Origin: Rhyacophila brunnea
Lineage: Eukaryota; Arthropoda; Insecta; Trichoptera; Rhyacophilidae
DNA: 64,000 nucleotides
Assembly: GCA_022495005.1 (NCBI GenBank)
Contig: JAGYXB010000051.1
Location: 1-64,000 of the forward strand
Direction: 5' to 3'
The notes below the pieces were generated by a model that saw only the letters and a list, made by a program, of their open reading frames with translations, ran no database searches and had not been told where the DNA came from. Shown piece by piece: positions 1 through 13,935 of the stretch. Numbering within the stretch: position 1 is the first letter of the stretch; every line of letters begins with the position of its first letter. A program made the position numbers and the translations under genes.

Positions 1-3000
1 TCAGGTATACCGGTATGCGACCTATGTATGATAATGACGTCGCGTTTGTAATTTTTTTCTATGTTACGCAATATATTTTTTTTAAATATGTCCCACGCCA
101 AATTTTCTTTCATCCGGCGTATCCGTGACGGCAATTTCCCACTTTGATTGAGGCTCCGTATGCAATGGCTCAGGTGATGCTATGACCCGCGTAAATCTGC
201 GTCATCCGATTCAGCTGACTTCATGGCAAGGTTTATATTTCTTCACCGCCAGTCTATCGCGAGACTTCTCAGTGGCAACGCGCTCCTACCAGCGCGAAAT
301 AAAAAAAAGTGAATCATTATTGTAATTGCTGCGATATACGAAATTCTAAACGATTATTGAGTCAGTCGTGCTATCAAAGTGAACTTTACGTTAATCGAAA
401 ATCCTGATTTTTTTACATCGCGAATACTGCAGTGTCTAGTTAAGTGATTATGGTGAATGCTGTTATTATTATCAAGATTTTTAACAATCAAAATAATGTA
501 AATAATTACATTAACACTGTGAGATTATAATATTAATGAATAACTATGGACATGCATCTTGCAGAAAATTTTACATGGAGAAAAAGTCAAAAGGTGTGTG
601 TTTAAATATATAACATTTTATAAATACTATTAAAAATGGAATGATTATAATATTGTATAAACTGATTCATATTTTAATGATAATCATTTAATTAAAGTTT
701 AGCGTCATAATTAATGATTGTGGTGTGACAATAAAATTAAATAAAGTAAAACAATAGAATGATTAATAATTATTTAATTCAAAACGCACGAAACGGCTAA
801 ATATAACGTTATGATTACATTGACAATGTGTACTTACTAAATGAATAATTATCCTGTACATATTGCGGTAGTTTTTAGATTAGTGTCTTAAATAACGTTA
901 CGTCAAAAACAAGTCATACACGATATTTAAATTTGATTATAAAATGAATACTTAAAAAAAATACTATAAAATAGCATCTGACAAGATTTTGCATTATTTT
1001 GTTGTATTTCAAGGTGAGAGCTTTTTCTATCTGATGCAATAAATCACCTTACATACCTATTGTTTATATTAGTCTAAAGAATATATTTATATATTTTAAA
1101 CGGATGTGTATATTAATATTGCATAGACTTTGTGTACCTATCCATGATTTCGAAATATAACATTTAGGTTTTGTACTTTGTTAAGTTACCTGCATTGTTT
1201 TTAAATATTTACCGAGAAACTGTGCCGACGGCAAATATAAACAATTCTCTTATTTTAAAATCCTCATTATGTATAATATTTTTACGTTTATTAAAGAAAT
1301 GTATGCGTTGGAATGTTAAGGGTACTTACTTATTTTTATTTCACTTTTAGTGATTCGACACATAGTAAAATATATTATGTAGGTTCGCAAAAACGTTTTT
1401 ACGAGACAGTAAATAATATAATGATATACGCATGTAACATCTCAATAGGCAATGCCACATCAATAACTTGAGAAATATTTAAATGCTATTTCAACAAATA
1501 CTTTAGTAGTTAAATACTCAGATATTAATATAAACCTGTACTTCAGAGTTAGTGTAACGTTAGTCAATTTTTTACCTACCTAAATTAATATCATGATCCA
1601 ATTATTCATCTTTTGAGTCTATTCACAACAGGAACATGAAATTCTTAAAATCATGGGGACTTAACTATATTAATATTAAGCGCCATTTTTTTAAATTGAA
1701 TTCGCCTGAAAGTGCTCTTTTTGGATTGGTATGTAATTTTGAAACAACAATATACCGTAAAAACAAACGTATTCCATTTACAATAGAAACAAGTTGTAAT
1801 TGACATATTATTATGTAGTTAATTAGTTAATTGATCGCGGTGAGTAATAAGTTCTTAATTACTTTTATAAATATTTAACAAATAAATAAATTGGTTGATC
1901 CAAGATAACATCATCGAGATTGCTAAGTCTTAAACTGACAGTTTGCTATTTACCGAAGAATACTTATAAAAATAATGTTGTTGTTTTCGTCCAGTTTAGT
2001 CATTTATTTTTACTGACTATTTTATCAAAAATATAATCGTAACTTCGTCATGGAATAACTTTTGTTGACGCATTTTTGGGACACTGAAGATGACAGTCTA
2101 ATCACTCTAACCCAATAAATTACTCATTTTTACTAAATGTTATTTACCCTTTTTTGACTTAGGAATCAGTTTTTTTAAATGTAAGTTGGTATTGTATAGA
2201 AAAAAAGTTGTTAATTGCTCAATGAAATTCGTATAGCTCTTATTTAATATAATATTCTTTGTGAATGATTCATAATTATAATATATACCTCGGTATTGTA
2301 TTGATAAAGTAATAAGATAAACAATATACATTTTTACTACACCGTAAAATGTATCGTTATACATTTATCGATAATTTTATTTCTTCGATAAAATGCCATC
2401 TATGGCGAATGTATCAAAGCTTGAATCTAAATTATACAATAATAGAGGTAACAACGCTTTATCTCGCTCAAAGTGCCCATAAATAAAACTTTCATTCAGA
2501 AATTTGATACCGTCATATTATATTTGATGTTTGCATGTTATATACCTTGCGGAGCTTTCAGAACGCGTAAAGCTTAGCCTGCGAGACACTAAAAAGAACA
2601 AAGCTTCGCCGGAGAATCTCTTTCAAGCCAAAAAACGACAAGAACGAGCTTTTTTATACCGATAAATTATTCACCATGTCTTGTCTATATAGCCGCAAAA
2701 ATTATTAGATATTACAAAATAAAACCAAACGAAAGAGCTTTAAAACAGTTATTTTTTACCTTTTCATTATAAGGCAAATACGTTTTTAGGATTCGTAATA
2801 ATGTAATGTATCATATATTTTAAATATTGCATTTATTCCCATTAAAATCTATCAATATCACTCAATTAATGATTACATAAATTCATTGGGTAATTAATAT
2901 AAATGTTTTAATATATTATAATATTATATTAATTCTTTTAACATTAATGTTTTTTCATATATATTTTCTTATTCCCAAAAAGTGGGTCTTCTACAAGATA

Positions 3001-5081
3001 TTATTTTATTAAACGTAGGTTCTTTATACGTATAAAAGTGGCATTTTTGTACACTATTGGAAAACTTTTACATACCTATCTATTTTTGTGAGTTTTCTCG
3101 TGGTAGAACTCTTGTCTTTGTAGCTGTAGTTGTATTTTTGTGTCTGTTAACAATTATGATACTCGTTTTTCAATCTATCATAAAGTGAATCTGTATTCAG
3201 TTAAATATTGTGTCTGATAGGGTGGCCAGAATGAAGCTCCCATTAGTGCCCACCCGGTAAGACAGAAGAGTGCAATTATCAAATTGCCACGCGCAAAAAA
3301 CTCATGCGTAAAAAGTACCGACGAGAGATTACAAACTTAAGTAGCTCACAAAGAAAGGCCTTTCGCAATTTGTAAGACATTCGATACGTGCTGATATTCG
3401 GTGAAATTGCATTGTAAGCCTGCTATCGAATTTTTATGCCCGTTATTAAGTAATACTAATTATACGTCCTTAACTTGTGTTGCTCCGTGATATTTTATTA
3501 TTGATAATCGTATACAATTCATTTAAAAATTACACCAAAAATATGTTCTATACACAGCGGCCATTATCTTTAATACAAATGATGTAATTGATTTATCAGA
3601 AGATTAACTGTTAAATTTCGTTAAAACCAGCAACACATTTATTAACTCATAACAAAATTCTCACAAATTGAGTTGTAAATTAGGTTCTCAAAGTATAAAA
3701 AAATCTTTACAACTAACATCAGAAGGGCTTATAATATAATTAATCAAACATATATATAATTGTACAAAAAAAAATCAGTAATAATATCCTCAACAATAAT
3801 TATGTATGGTTAAAAGATGTGAATTATGGTTTTTATTTTATTTTTCATCGTGTGGGCTTCAAAATTAGTCCTAAGCTCAACACTGTTTACACAGACAATG
3901 GTTATTACGGCATTTACACCATTTTTAAAATTCATGTGATTTAAGAATGTAATCAGGAAGCATTGCAGTGAATTTTCTACATGGATAACAATTTTATCAA
4001 TAGCTTAATCGATACAGCCCACTACAAGGATTGCAATGAACGTGGGTTTAAGTTTCATTCAGAACATTTTTTATTCTTTGATTTTATTCGAATTTGAATT
4101 ATTGTTAGGTTCTTATGAATTATGTATGTTTTACAATATTAATAAGACACTTAAATAACAATCTGTTATTTTTAGATGTATGTTGTATACAAATAGAAAT
4201 CTCGTAATCTATACCATTCGCCTTAGCAATTAATTTCATTATAACTGTATAGGCCAATTTATCTGAACTTATTAAGTATTACAATAATAATAATATAATC
4301 AATACTACAAGTATTACTAAGTAAGAATCATTTAATTAATTATTACAAAATTTCTTTAAATTAAGATATTTTGATTGAGTATAATAATATTATCTTAGTA
4401 TGTTAAATTATGTTGGTTAGGCACCTACTAATAATTTATTTAAAATACTTTTTATTATATACATTTTTTTATGTTGGTGACATCTTACATCAAAAATTTC
4501 CACATCCTGTTCTAATCAAAAGAGTTTTCTTCTACATCGCACATTTATTGCTCTGTTTGTTTACCTATTTATTATATACTACGCGTGCAATAGATTCTAA
4601 TATATTATTTTGTTACTATTTTTAACGCCTGTTTTGTTATTATTATAAGTATAAAATAATTATTTACATGTCTGTATATAATATATACCAATTTTTAATT
4701 AAACCCGAATATGTTTTTATTATACGCGAGTCGGAAAATGTCCATTTTTTCTGCATGGTTCTACTCACAGAACAGATAATAAATAGAATACCAATAGGCT
4801 AAATTCAATACGCCGCATGGTGAAGCAGGCTTTTGAATGTGTGAGTGTCGTACGAAAATGAAGCACGCATTGTGCACGTGCAATAGTGTGTGTAATACAC
4901 CAACATTAAATGAGCGTAAATGCATAAATCGGGAGCAGTTTTTAGTATTCGACGTTAAACGTATTCTAGACACGTATGTAAGTTTAACCCGGATTCATCC
5001 TTACTCGAGTCGGTTACCTGCTTTCGCCTTACCCGTTGTGTATTTCAGTTCCCATTATTTCTGAGTTCCCTGGATCTACTC
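1..5081. other. Upstream AT-rich non-coding region
   Basis: No convincing coding exon is visible. The DNA is mostly AT-rich, with a few patches that are clearly richer in G+C: about 1-300, 2540-2660, 3220-3370 and 4740-5080. These could be regulatory DNA of the gene starting near 5.4 kb or eroded repeats. Short open frames in this stretch, for example at 2140-2364 and 4410-4625, have AT-driven composition and no recognisable domain. Confidence 0.5.
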
Positions 5082-5086
5082 TTAGT

Positions 5087-5395
5087 CCGGTCGCACATAC
5101 ACATTCATCTTGACTGCGACATGGTCATAAATCAAAACGTCCGGTAATATTGCAAGTCTCTGCGCACACGAGCAAGAACATGGCTGGAAAATGACGTCAC
5201 GTGGCTAGTCGAAACCCGCCCGAAACAAATGAAATTCGTTTCATGCGACATGATGCAGATGCCGTTTTATCTACCAAAATTAACGCACCGACGCTATGTA
5301 TGGCACTACACTAAATAACATGCATTTTGTGAATAACAACCAAACTATATTGACAAATTCGATAGTCGCATAAGAGTTTATATGTGCGACCGGGT
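5087..5395. mobile_element. Candidate MITE upstream of the secreted-protein gene
   Basis: The 13-base sequence ccggtcgcacata at 5087-5099 recurs as its exact reverse complement at 5381-5393. The ends are flanked by the direct repeat TTAGT (5082-5086 and 5396-5400), as expected of a short target-site duplication. The internal 280 bases have no open frame. This looks like a non-autonomous inverted-repeat transposon. Its right end lies about 90 bases before the first ATG of the candidate gene, so the element probably forms part of the promoter or 5' leader. The family is not identified, and the five-base duplication could be chance. Confidence 0.5.
5192..5203. promoter_or_regulatory. CRE/ATF site overlapping an E-box
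   Basis: The palindrome TGACGTCA (5192-5199) overlaps CACGTG (5198-5203). The first is the consensus CREB/ATF site and the second the consensus bHLH (MYC/USF/clock-type) E-box. The pair lies inside the candidate MITE, about 280 bases upstream of the first ATG. The sequence match is exact; use as a regulatory site is inferred only. Confidence 0.35.
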
Positions 5396-5483
5396 TTAGT
5401 GATGTATGTGCTAATTTGTGTGTAGTGTTTATTATGTGTAGCGTACGCTCTATTAAAAATGGTAAACGACATAACCACTGATT

Positions 5484-5870
5484 ATGGTTGTTTTATTTGT
5501 TTCAGGTTTCTCATCTAAGAAATTGAAGATATTCATCATTTCGTCGATAGTGATGAGCACCGTCATGACGTCAGCAGTCGCCGCCCCTACCCGCCACAAT
5601 CACCAAATATACTACAACAATACCTGTTCAGCAGAACACGTAAAGGGTGAATTTAGGGTTAGAGGGAACGGTGGGATTTCACAACTGCAAACCCAGATCA
5701 ATATCACAATTAGCGACTTTAAAGAAATCAACGACACATACATCTCACCGACTTATGGATCCGTCACGAACTTCTCCAGCCAGATTAGCGACAATAAGCT
5801 GCCAAGGAACCAGTTCAAAGAATATCAAGCTTTTAGGCAGAATCATTTGAAGATGAACAAAGTTAAAACG
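5484..5870 (+). CDS. Secreted glycoprotein, exon 1 (cytokine-like, possibly Unpaired-like)
   Basis: This exon encodes residues 1-129 of a predicted secreted protein. Residues 11-34 form a signal peptide: a basic KKLK segment, a hydrophobic stretch, then an AVAA cleavage-type end before PTRHN. The mature part has four N-glycosylation sequons (N45, N73, N83, N96) and one cysteine (C48). The exon ends at a consensus donor, ACG|GTAAGA, in phase 0, matching the phase-0 acceptor at 13935. The ATG at 5484 has A at -3 and G at +4, and an in-frame stop lies 12 bases upstream. An acceptor-like tract ending tttcag at 5505 means the true exon could start at 5506, with the start codon in an unseen upstream exon; the signal peptide core stays either way. 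No Pfam domain is recognised by eye. A secreted, basic, glycosylated, cysteine-poor protein fits an Unpaired-type JAK/STAT ligand, which is inference. Confidence 0.6.
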
Positions 5871-8800
5871 GTAAGAATTTATGACTTTATTCAAATATTT
5901 TTTTTATTTTTGATGTCAGGTATTTATTCCAACAATTTAGGGTGGTGAGAAATAATAGCTGACTTATTTATTACAGCTTTACAGTTATTAGACAATTCAC
6001 CATTATACAGAATATACAATTATTATTAACAGTAATAGGCAAAAAATATTTAATTTCCGATGACAATAAAATATAAAAATATATTATAATAGCACAGTGA
6101 TATTAAGAATTTACGTAATAGGAAATTAGATTAATAAAAATAATTATAAATTTAATCTGTCTAATACTTTCACAAAAATTAAACAAATCAAGAAAAATAT
6201 ATCAACCTTTATGTTGGCATCAAATAGGTTAATCATACTTATACCCAAAAGGGTCTTCATAAAACCTATTTTTGTTAATAATTTTTATAAATTACGATAT
6301 TTTGGTCTGTTTATTTGATGATTTAAAAAATATAGATATTAATAAACATGTAGGTATATAATGTATAAACCTCTTCTGTGTTTAAAAATAAAATAAAGAC
6401 GTTTTGAAAAATAGCTTTCGTGCAGTTAATAAAAAAGTAAAATATTTTTACTGCAGTTTCAGTCATTATTATCATACGTATTAATAATGATACAGTTTTA
6501 TTTACACCGATGTATTGCAATATGATTTAATAGTTATTGTTCAATATGAATTCCTCAAACTTTAAACGAATATTCACCGTACAAAGGATATAAAATTCCG
6601 CATCCGTTATTGTAGTGAATCTTTTGAATTCGCTAGTAGCAGTAAGTGAATTAAACCTGAAGAGAAAACGCATATATTACACCCACATTATGTCGCTCTC
6701 AAAGACATCTGACGTAATGTCCTCTCGTAGCTTTCAAACTGAGAGTGTTGTGATATTGCTTTCCTCCCAGTCAAAGTATTGTATTGAGAGGCAGGTATGG
6801 GACATAAATAATTGTGCCCACATCACGCGTTCTGAGTAGTTTATATTGGAGTAACCAATGATCAGACATGTCAGGGGTGAGTTGTGGCAGACAGAATTTC
6901 GATGATGCATTTATATTCTCACTAGATTAATAATAAATGTTTATTATGTACATATTATCAGAAGTAGGAATCATCCCCACATCCCAATAATGTCAATAAT
7001 ACTTATATAGTATTCGTATGCATACAAAGTAATTTTTAATTTTTGCTAACCCTTTTCATATTATTTTAACCTTATATATTATGCATATTCAAAAACCTTG
7101 CTATTTATTTACTGGATGTAAAGATGGGTACTGCAGTTATAAGCAAAAGCTTAACATTTTCACCCGTAGCTCCGTTAGTGAAGTAAAACTTAACATAATC
7201 CTTATTAGGTGATCACCTCAAACACTCTCAATTTAATACCCTGATGAAGATAAATCCATGCTTTCTCTATTCTTCTCAGTTCTTAGTTTTTTTTTTTACC
7301 ATGTACTTAGACTAAAGTGATTATCTCAACGATCTAACAGTAAATATTATAATAAGCAAATAAATATTTATTAAGATAATTCTACCCTTATTTGTGCCAT
7401 ATCCATTGCAATAATTAATATCAGCGATGATTTTAATATTATTTTATAAAATAATTGCTACGATGAAACAAGGAACGGATATTTTTCTTCTGCCAACGTT
7501 TTGCTTACTGATTTTTTTTTTTTAAATAATAAGATACAGAAGTTGGAATATCGATGATAATATGGCTATGATAGGTCTCAAATTTTAACTTTTATAACTA
7601 GAGAGGAAAATTCACGAGCCGTTCGTTAAAAAATGAATGGTCAGTGGCGCGCCTGGGGTAGGGTAATAGCGAGATGCATCGGACTTCGAGACCCATTCTT
7701 AAATTTGCATGCGTAATTTAATGTACCACGCTTTATCGTACCTTCAGCTGCATTTTTTTACATAAAGCATTATTATCTGCGGGCTAACAGGACGCCCGGC
7801 TTAATCTTAGACCCTCTCTTTTAAGATGATTGATGCGAAGCCGGCACAGAACTCCCATTAGTAAAAACATTTTAAAAATTAATAATCATGTTGACTTTTG
7901 AAGCCCCAAATAAATCAAATACTTTGTCGTACTTTGAAATTGCATAATATATAAGCATAATCTAATGATAAAATTGAAACCATTTGCGATTAATAATTTT
8001 CACTGTACTTACTATTTTTTCGATTGACTGTGTTTTTAAACTATGCATTATAAACACACACCTTTATTTGTCTACATTCAGTTATTTTTTTACTGTCACT
8101 GTGTTAAGACGTGATTGTTAAAATAAATAACAATCCAATTATTATTACAATATTTCTTAAATACATTTATTTTGTACGGCCAATTGATAAAGCCCAGCCT
8201 TGTTTTATTTATTATAAATGTTAAATAGTTACTAAACATAAAAAGAACGTGATAAAACTAAGTATTGTACTGTTATTTATTTTAAATACTAAGTTTCATT
8301 ATAATAATTCATAGATAGTCCTTATTTTCATGTAAAATATGCTGATAATATTCTGCTAAGCGGTTTCTTATATATTTTAATTAAAAAAATGGATTTTCAT
8401 CATTCATTAATTGTAAGTTGACACCGTTAACGTTTGTTTTTAAATTTATTATTCAGTAACGACTAAAAATAAACTAGTAGGTAACTATATACGCATTACG
8501 CAGTGGTAATGAATGGTTAATTATGATTGTTGTTTCATCTCATAAGATAAAATATTATTATTACCAGTATCCGGTTCATTCATTAATTTAAAAATATTAA
8601 AAACAGTTTTAAATAGCTATTCAATCATAACTACTCCTAATTTAGTAACGTAATTTCCACGATATAAAAAAGTTAATTATTCACTCACACGAGACGTACT
8701 GTGTCATCTTTACTGTCGATGATTTAATCAAAGCATTTATAAAAATAGAAATTGAATGATAATATAACTTAGGTGTAAAAGAATAATTACAACATTTTGT

Positions 8801-11800
8801 CCAGTTGGTCATGATTATCCGGGATGTCGTAATGCATCTAAAAGTAGGTAATTAAATCAAAAAATTGTTTTACCAAAATAGTGGTTTATTGTTATCAGGA
8901 GTTGTATAACAAAAGTAATATATATATTAAAATGACATGCCAACATTAAAACGGTTGATTGATAATGTATAATACATATCAGGTACGTAGTATGTACCTA
9001 TATATTATAATATTTTCAGTATAACTTTAGGTACAAAATTAGCATTGATAAAATTTACGTTAGAAAAATAATTACTGTTTATTACGATATGGCATACTTG
9101 ATACATACTTATTATGCCGTTAAAAATATAATCTTAAAATTGATCCTCATTAAAACTTCGTAATAATATATACTGAACACTCACAATAGATTCCACATTA
9201 TTTAGAGATTATCATTAAGCTGGATTAAAGTTTCTTTTCGGTATAGTATACTTAATGTAATTTATTTATGAAGTAAAAAGCAGTAGGTACATACGATTTT
9301 TCTTTCAAACTATCAAACGAAGTATTTATATATGTAGGTATTTATGTAATCAACAATTTTTGGCGCCAAATATAAACTTCGAATGTGTTTAGTCACTCTC
9401 ATTATCAACACTCAATGTTTGCCTATTTTCCGTATACATAGAGAATTGAAATTTGATACACATATGCTAATCCGTTTACTTTAGATTTTAATTAAATTTG
9501 GGGGCGGTCCGGTACTCGAAATATGTTTTTAAAAATACTAACTATTTTATTTCACTTATCGATATTATGAAACATTCAGTAATACATTCCTCATGGACGG
9601 TTTCAAGGTAGAAATTTAAAATAAACATGCTTGTCGTCGATTTACTTTTCGAGATAATGGAACCTAAATATTGTAGTAGTGCGTATTAGTATAAGTAAAC
9701 ATTATGTAGCCGTTTTAGCAGTATTTAGCCGTTTTATTATGTAATTTATTACATAAAAGACTGAAAGTTTAATATCACGCAGTTTTTGATACATACTTAC
9801 AATATGTTAAGTCAACATACTCGAGGTATCAAGATTAACGATTTTTTTTGGATACCTTTTTCCCACCGTATGCCTCATTTCGGGGGTTATCGTTAAAAGG
9901 GCATTATGCATCCGAGTCGAAAATTGTAAGTTGTCCACGAACCACTGGGAGAAAATGAAAAATAAGCGCGTTCTTTGATTCTTAGGGTAGAGATACCGAC
10001 GCACGGTAAGCAACGAAACTTCAACACGCAATCGTAAAAATGAGACGTGGCCGAGAATCGAAACGTAATAAGTTAATTTACTACAACAAGACATTTTTAA
10101 TGATGTTATACAACTATTTTTGTATGTATATAATGATATGTTTTAATATATTATTATTGTGGTGAATGCTGTGCTTTGACGGTTGAAATTGAATGACTTT
10201 TTCCATTTTTTTGTTACATAAAGTTCGTGTAAATGATCCTATCTATGCTGTAAACTTGAGTTGACTTACAACATTTCAGCTTTAAGAAGTCTCATATGGC
10301 AGAAACCAGGGGTTAGGTAGTTTAACAAATTATCATTGCATCAGAAACACGAACTCGAAGAATGCATTCTGCGACTGTGCATTTATACATACATACTATA
10401 TTATATATTGTTACATAGAATAGGTATTGCATATACTTAGCATTATAATATAATATTATTTACATCACAGAAAAGTGATAATTACAGGCAAAGCAATGAG
10501 TGTATTTTTTGCTCTGGAAATAATTATATAATTATTAATAGCTTGTCTACATTTGAAATATATACTTACTTACATATACGTCTAGGTTATTCAATTGTTT
10601 GATGGATTACACCAGTACCGAGTTTCTGAGTTTTATTATTTTACTTTAGTATTCATATTTATATTTTCGATCAATAAACTACAGTAAGTCAAAATTCGAT
10701 AAAATCGGGTTATTATCATGTTTTAATTTAATTTATCATGATCCATAACATGTTATAATGGCTTCAATAAAAATGCGATATTATATTGTAAAAACGTCTT
10801 TGGAAGAAAGCATTAAAAATCGTTTTGTAAAAATAATACAACATAAAACTTATATACATAAATACACATTTAAAATGAAATCTATGTATTTACTTTAAAT
10901 CAGACGTTTAGAGGACAAACAATACCTGCTTATTTGTCAATAATAAGGATTTTCCATATTTTATCTCTCGCTTACAGATTTAATTATTTTCCATCAAGTT
11001 TAGAGCTCAAAAGCTTTGAGGATTTTTTCAAGTTTATAAGTCATATCATATTATATCACCCCCGTCCATAGAAATATTAGATTGCTGAGGCTTAGTAGTA
11101 TGACGTATTTATTACCACGTTTTTCTTACCCGTATTCTTGTTTGTCCGGTGATTGTTTATCCAGTACGAACCTTGAAATCGATTTTAACTAACTTCCCGA
11201 CTAGCTAGACATTTGAAGCTTTTAGAATATATCAGAACACGATGCCAATGCATTCTTTTAATACTTTTAGCCATCTTTGGGTAGAATTGAATTCATTTTC
11301 AGTTAATTCTGTTTTGTATGAAAAGTTATTTCAGAAGAAATCCGTAATCCAATCCACTATTATTGGTTGCTAAAAGGGTGGTTCTAGTAACTAAATCATT
11401 AATATATACGTGCGTTACAATGGAAATCAAAATTACATTTCAGTATTCTATATTTGTTTATTTGTTGCAAAATAGCAAAAAATTGATTTGTTAACAATTG
11501 CCTTATTTGTCCTAAATTATTAATACATATAATTGTCAAGTTTATATGATTCAACAGAAAATTAAAAAACGTGGTATATAAAAAAGTTCTTTTTATCTTG
11601 TAATTATAATGTACGTATGTATGTATCATATTTTGTTGTCGCATTTAAACTGATTTGTCTTAAGCAATTACTATGATACAGATAGATACGTAAGTACATT
11701 GTGTCAGGTTTTACAATCAGCGATGACATTAAACGTCGCCTCCATGATTTATAATAAAGGCGTTGTCGCATCGAGTTAAGCACTCCAATGACACCTGCTT

Positions 11801-13935
11801 GTTTTAACTGCGTATGGTAACAGTGCGTTTCTAAAAGTTTCATCCGTGGCACAACCTGTAGCATAACAAAGTTCCATGACAGATCCGTATATTACAAGCA
11901 ATGCGAAAACGATCAGTTATCAGATAATTATATGCATACTTATCTAGTTTTCATCTGTCTTCGGTAGAGATTGCCATATTTCGCAAATCGGTTAGGTATT
12001 TGCTACCCAGAATTCTACTCTACCGTATATGTGTCGCTAGATTTCAAAATCAGCCAAGTCCATAATAGGTGAATAGGAGAAAAACAGCTTTTTTTGTTTT
12101 CTCAAATACACAGTCACAAGTGTGAAAGTTTATATTATTTCGAGCATAGAATATTTAAAATTAATAAATTCCACATTTTGATAATGCAGAAATGTTAGAA
12201 AGCAGTATTTATTCAACAATGCTCAAAAAGTCAAAAATACCTAAAGGTGGACTTGGCTGATTTTGAAATGTAACGACATATATATGCACCGACAGATATA
12301 TTCAGATTTAATCTTCAAACTCGAATAATTCAGAACTAATAAATCGTAGTAACACCTTTGTCGATTTTATTAATTTTATAATAAAGTATATCTGCATTTT
12401 TTTATATATATTTTTATTTTTCAAATGAAACTGAAAATTCATCCATTACTAGACTTTGTTTATATCATTGTAACGTAGTAATCTAACCCTAATTGCATTT
12501 GCAGCGAATATTATTAATGTCCATATTCACGTCGGCTAACAATAGTCGCATAATATTATTCGCTACGTGTGAAACAGGGGCAATGGTTTAAAGTGTCTTG
12601 CGTTCCAATATATTTTTGTTAAGTGGGTCGAAATCGTAAAAAGTTTGAGAATCTATACGCAAAGAAACTCTTCTCGGTCTTACCGTCTCATTAGTGGCAT
12701 TCGCAGTGCATGTTTTACGTACCCGAGTGCCAGTTATGCTTCAATTAACGTCAAATTGCCCACAGTTACAGATATCCCTTCATCAGGCCGGCCGTATATG
12801 AAAGTTATATTTCCCGCGCGGCAAAGTACGCGCGTCCGACCTGCTGTAATTAGCTTAATTATTATTGTATGCGAAAAATAATGAGCATGACTATTCTACT
12901 GCCGAGTGATCAGAGCTGACGAGATGCTGATCGGGGGCTCATTAATACAAATCTCCAACGCGTATTATTTCTTTATAAAACATAATTATTATTAGTAATG
13001 CCTCGGAAAATGATGTCATTATAATATTATTATATATCCAGATCTGACCTCCCGTGCAATTATATTAATGTTGACAACTTAAAAATAATGACTTGTTTAT
13101 AATCTCTGGCAAGTGTGATTCTGTGAAGATTACGGGAATTAATGATCGGTAATCGAAGTTAAATAACATTTCTAATTAAATTATATTTTTATTCAATGAA
13201 TATCTTCGATGTATTCTAAATAAAGGTACTTTTATTAAATAGATTAGTTAACAACTATCGATAAAGTATAGTTAGCACAAGAAATAACATTAAACATATA
13301 TTTTCACTTTTTGTTCGTATGCGTCCCATAATACTTTGAAATTATTTACAAATAAATACGAAAAAAATAAATAATATTACGAATACGCGCAGTATATACT
13401 AGTACAGATTACTTAGGTATTTAAATTATTAAATAACACAGTTGAGAGTGATATTATATTTTCATAAACTTAACAACATATTTGGTTAAAGTGTAACGAA
13501 AAATAAATACCTACGTCATATTCTATATGGCTGTAATTTTATATAATAGGTATAATATAAACTTCCAAATATACAGAACAAAAATGTTTAAAATCTTATT
13601 GACTTACATAAAATGATGTAAATAAATATAGATAGACGCAATTTTAATTTATTTATTTATTGAAATAAATAGTTTATATGATAATAAAAATGGAAATATT
13701 GGTCTTATTTGAAAATACAACGCAATAGAAAGATAACCCATCGCACTTACGCTTGAAACAAAAAAAAAATGACTGGACTTCGATATTATACTGTGATTTT
13801 CAGTTTATTTTTGTTTTAGTTGAGTTAAGTTATATTAGGTATTCGATGTAATGTATAAGTATATTGATAATATTTTTCTAAATGTAAATGATTGAATGAA
13901 TAAATTACTAATAATATCGTTTCTTTTTTCAACAG
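5871..13935 (+). other. Eight-kilobase intron of the secreted-glycoprotein gene
   Basis: The stretch runs from a GTAAGA donor to a polypyrimidine acceptor ending ttttttcaacag. It is AT-rich and holds one recognisable transposon (12027-12283). Three patches are distinctly richer in G+C than their surroundings: about 7620-7850, 9800-10090 and 12500-12960. They contain short open frames without domain signals, and the last has a cluster of TAAT/ATTA cores near 12845-12890. They are candidates for intronic enhancers. I found no additional phase-compatible internal exon, but a short one could be missed by eye. Confidence 0.5.
12027..12283. mobile_element. MITE family A, copy 1
   Basis: This is a 257-base element with long terminal inverted repeats. 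It begins atatgtgtcgctagatttc and ends with a near reverse complement of that sequence. The interior is AT-rich and non-coding. A second copy at 17685-17935 is arranged in the opposite orientation, with recognisable similarity over the whole length. It is a non-autonomous DNA transposon inserted in the large intron. The superfamily is uncertain; TA-rich flanks would suit a Tc1/mariner-type element. Confidence 0.8.

Noticed and set aside
9807..10094. A 95-codon minus-strand frame in the large intron
   Set aside because: No start context, domain or splice sites; the patch is kept as a possible non-coding element instead.
12645..12881. A 78-codon plus-strand frame as an internal exon of the cytokine-like gene
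   Set aside because: The flanks lack a convincing acceptor and donor with phase matching the two supported exons.
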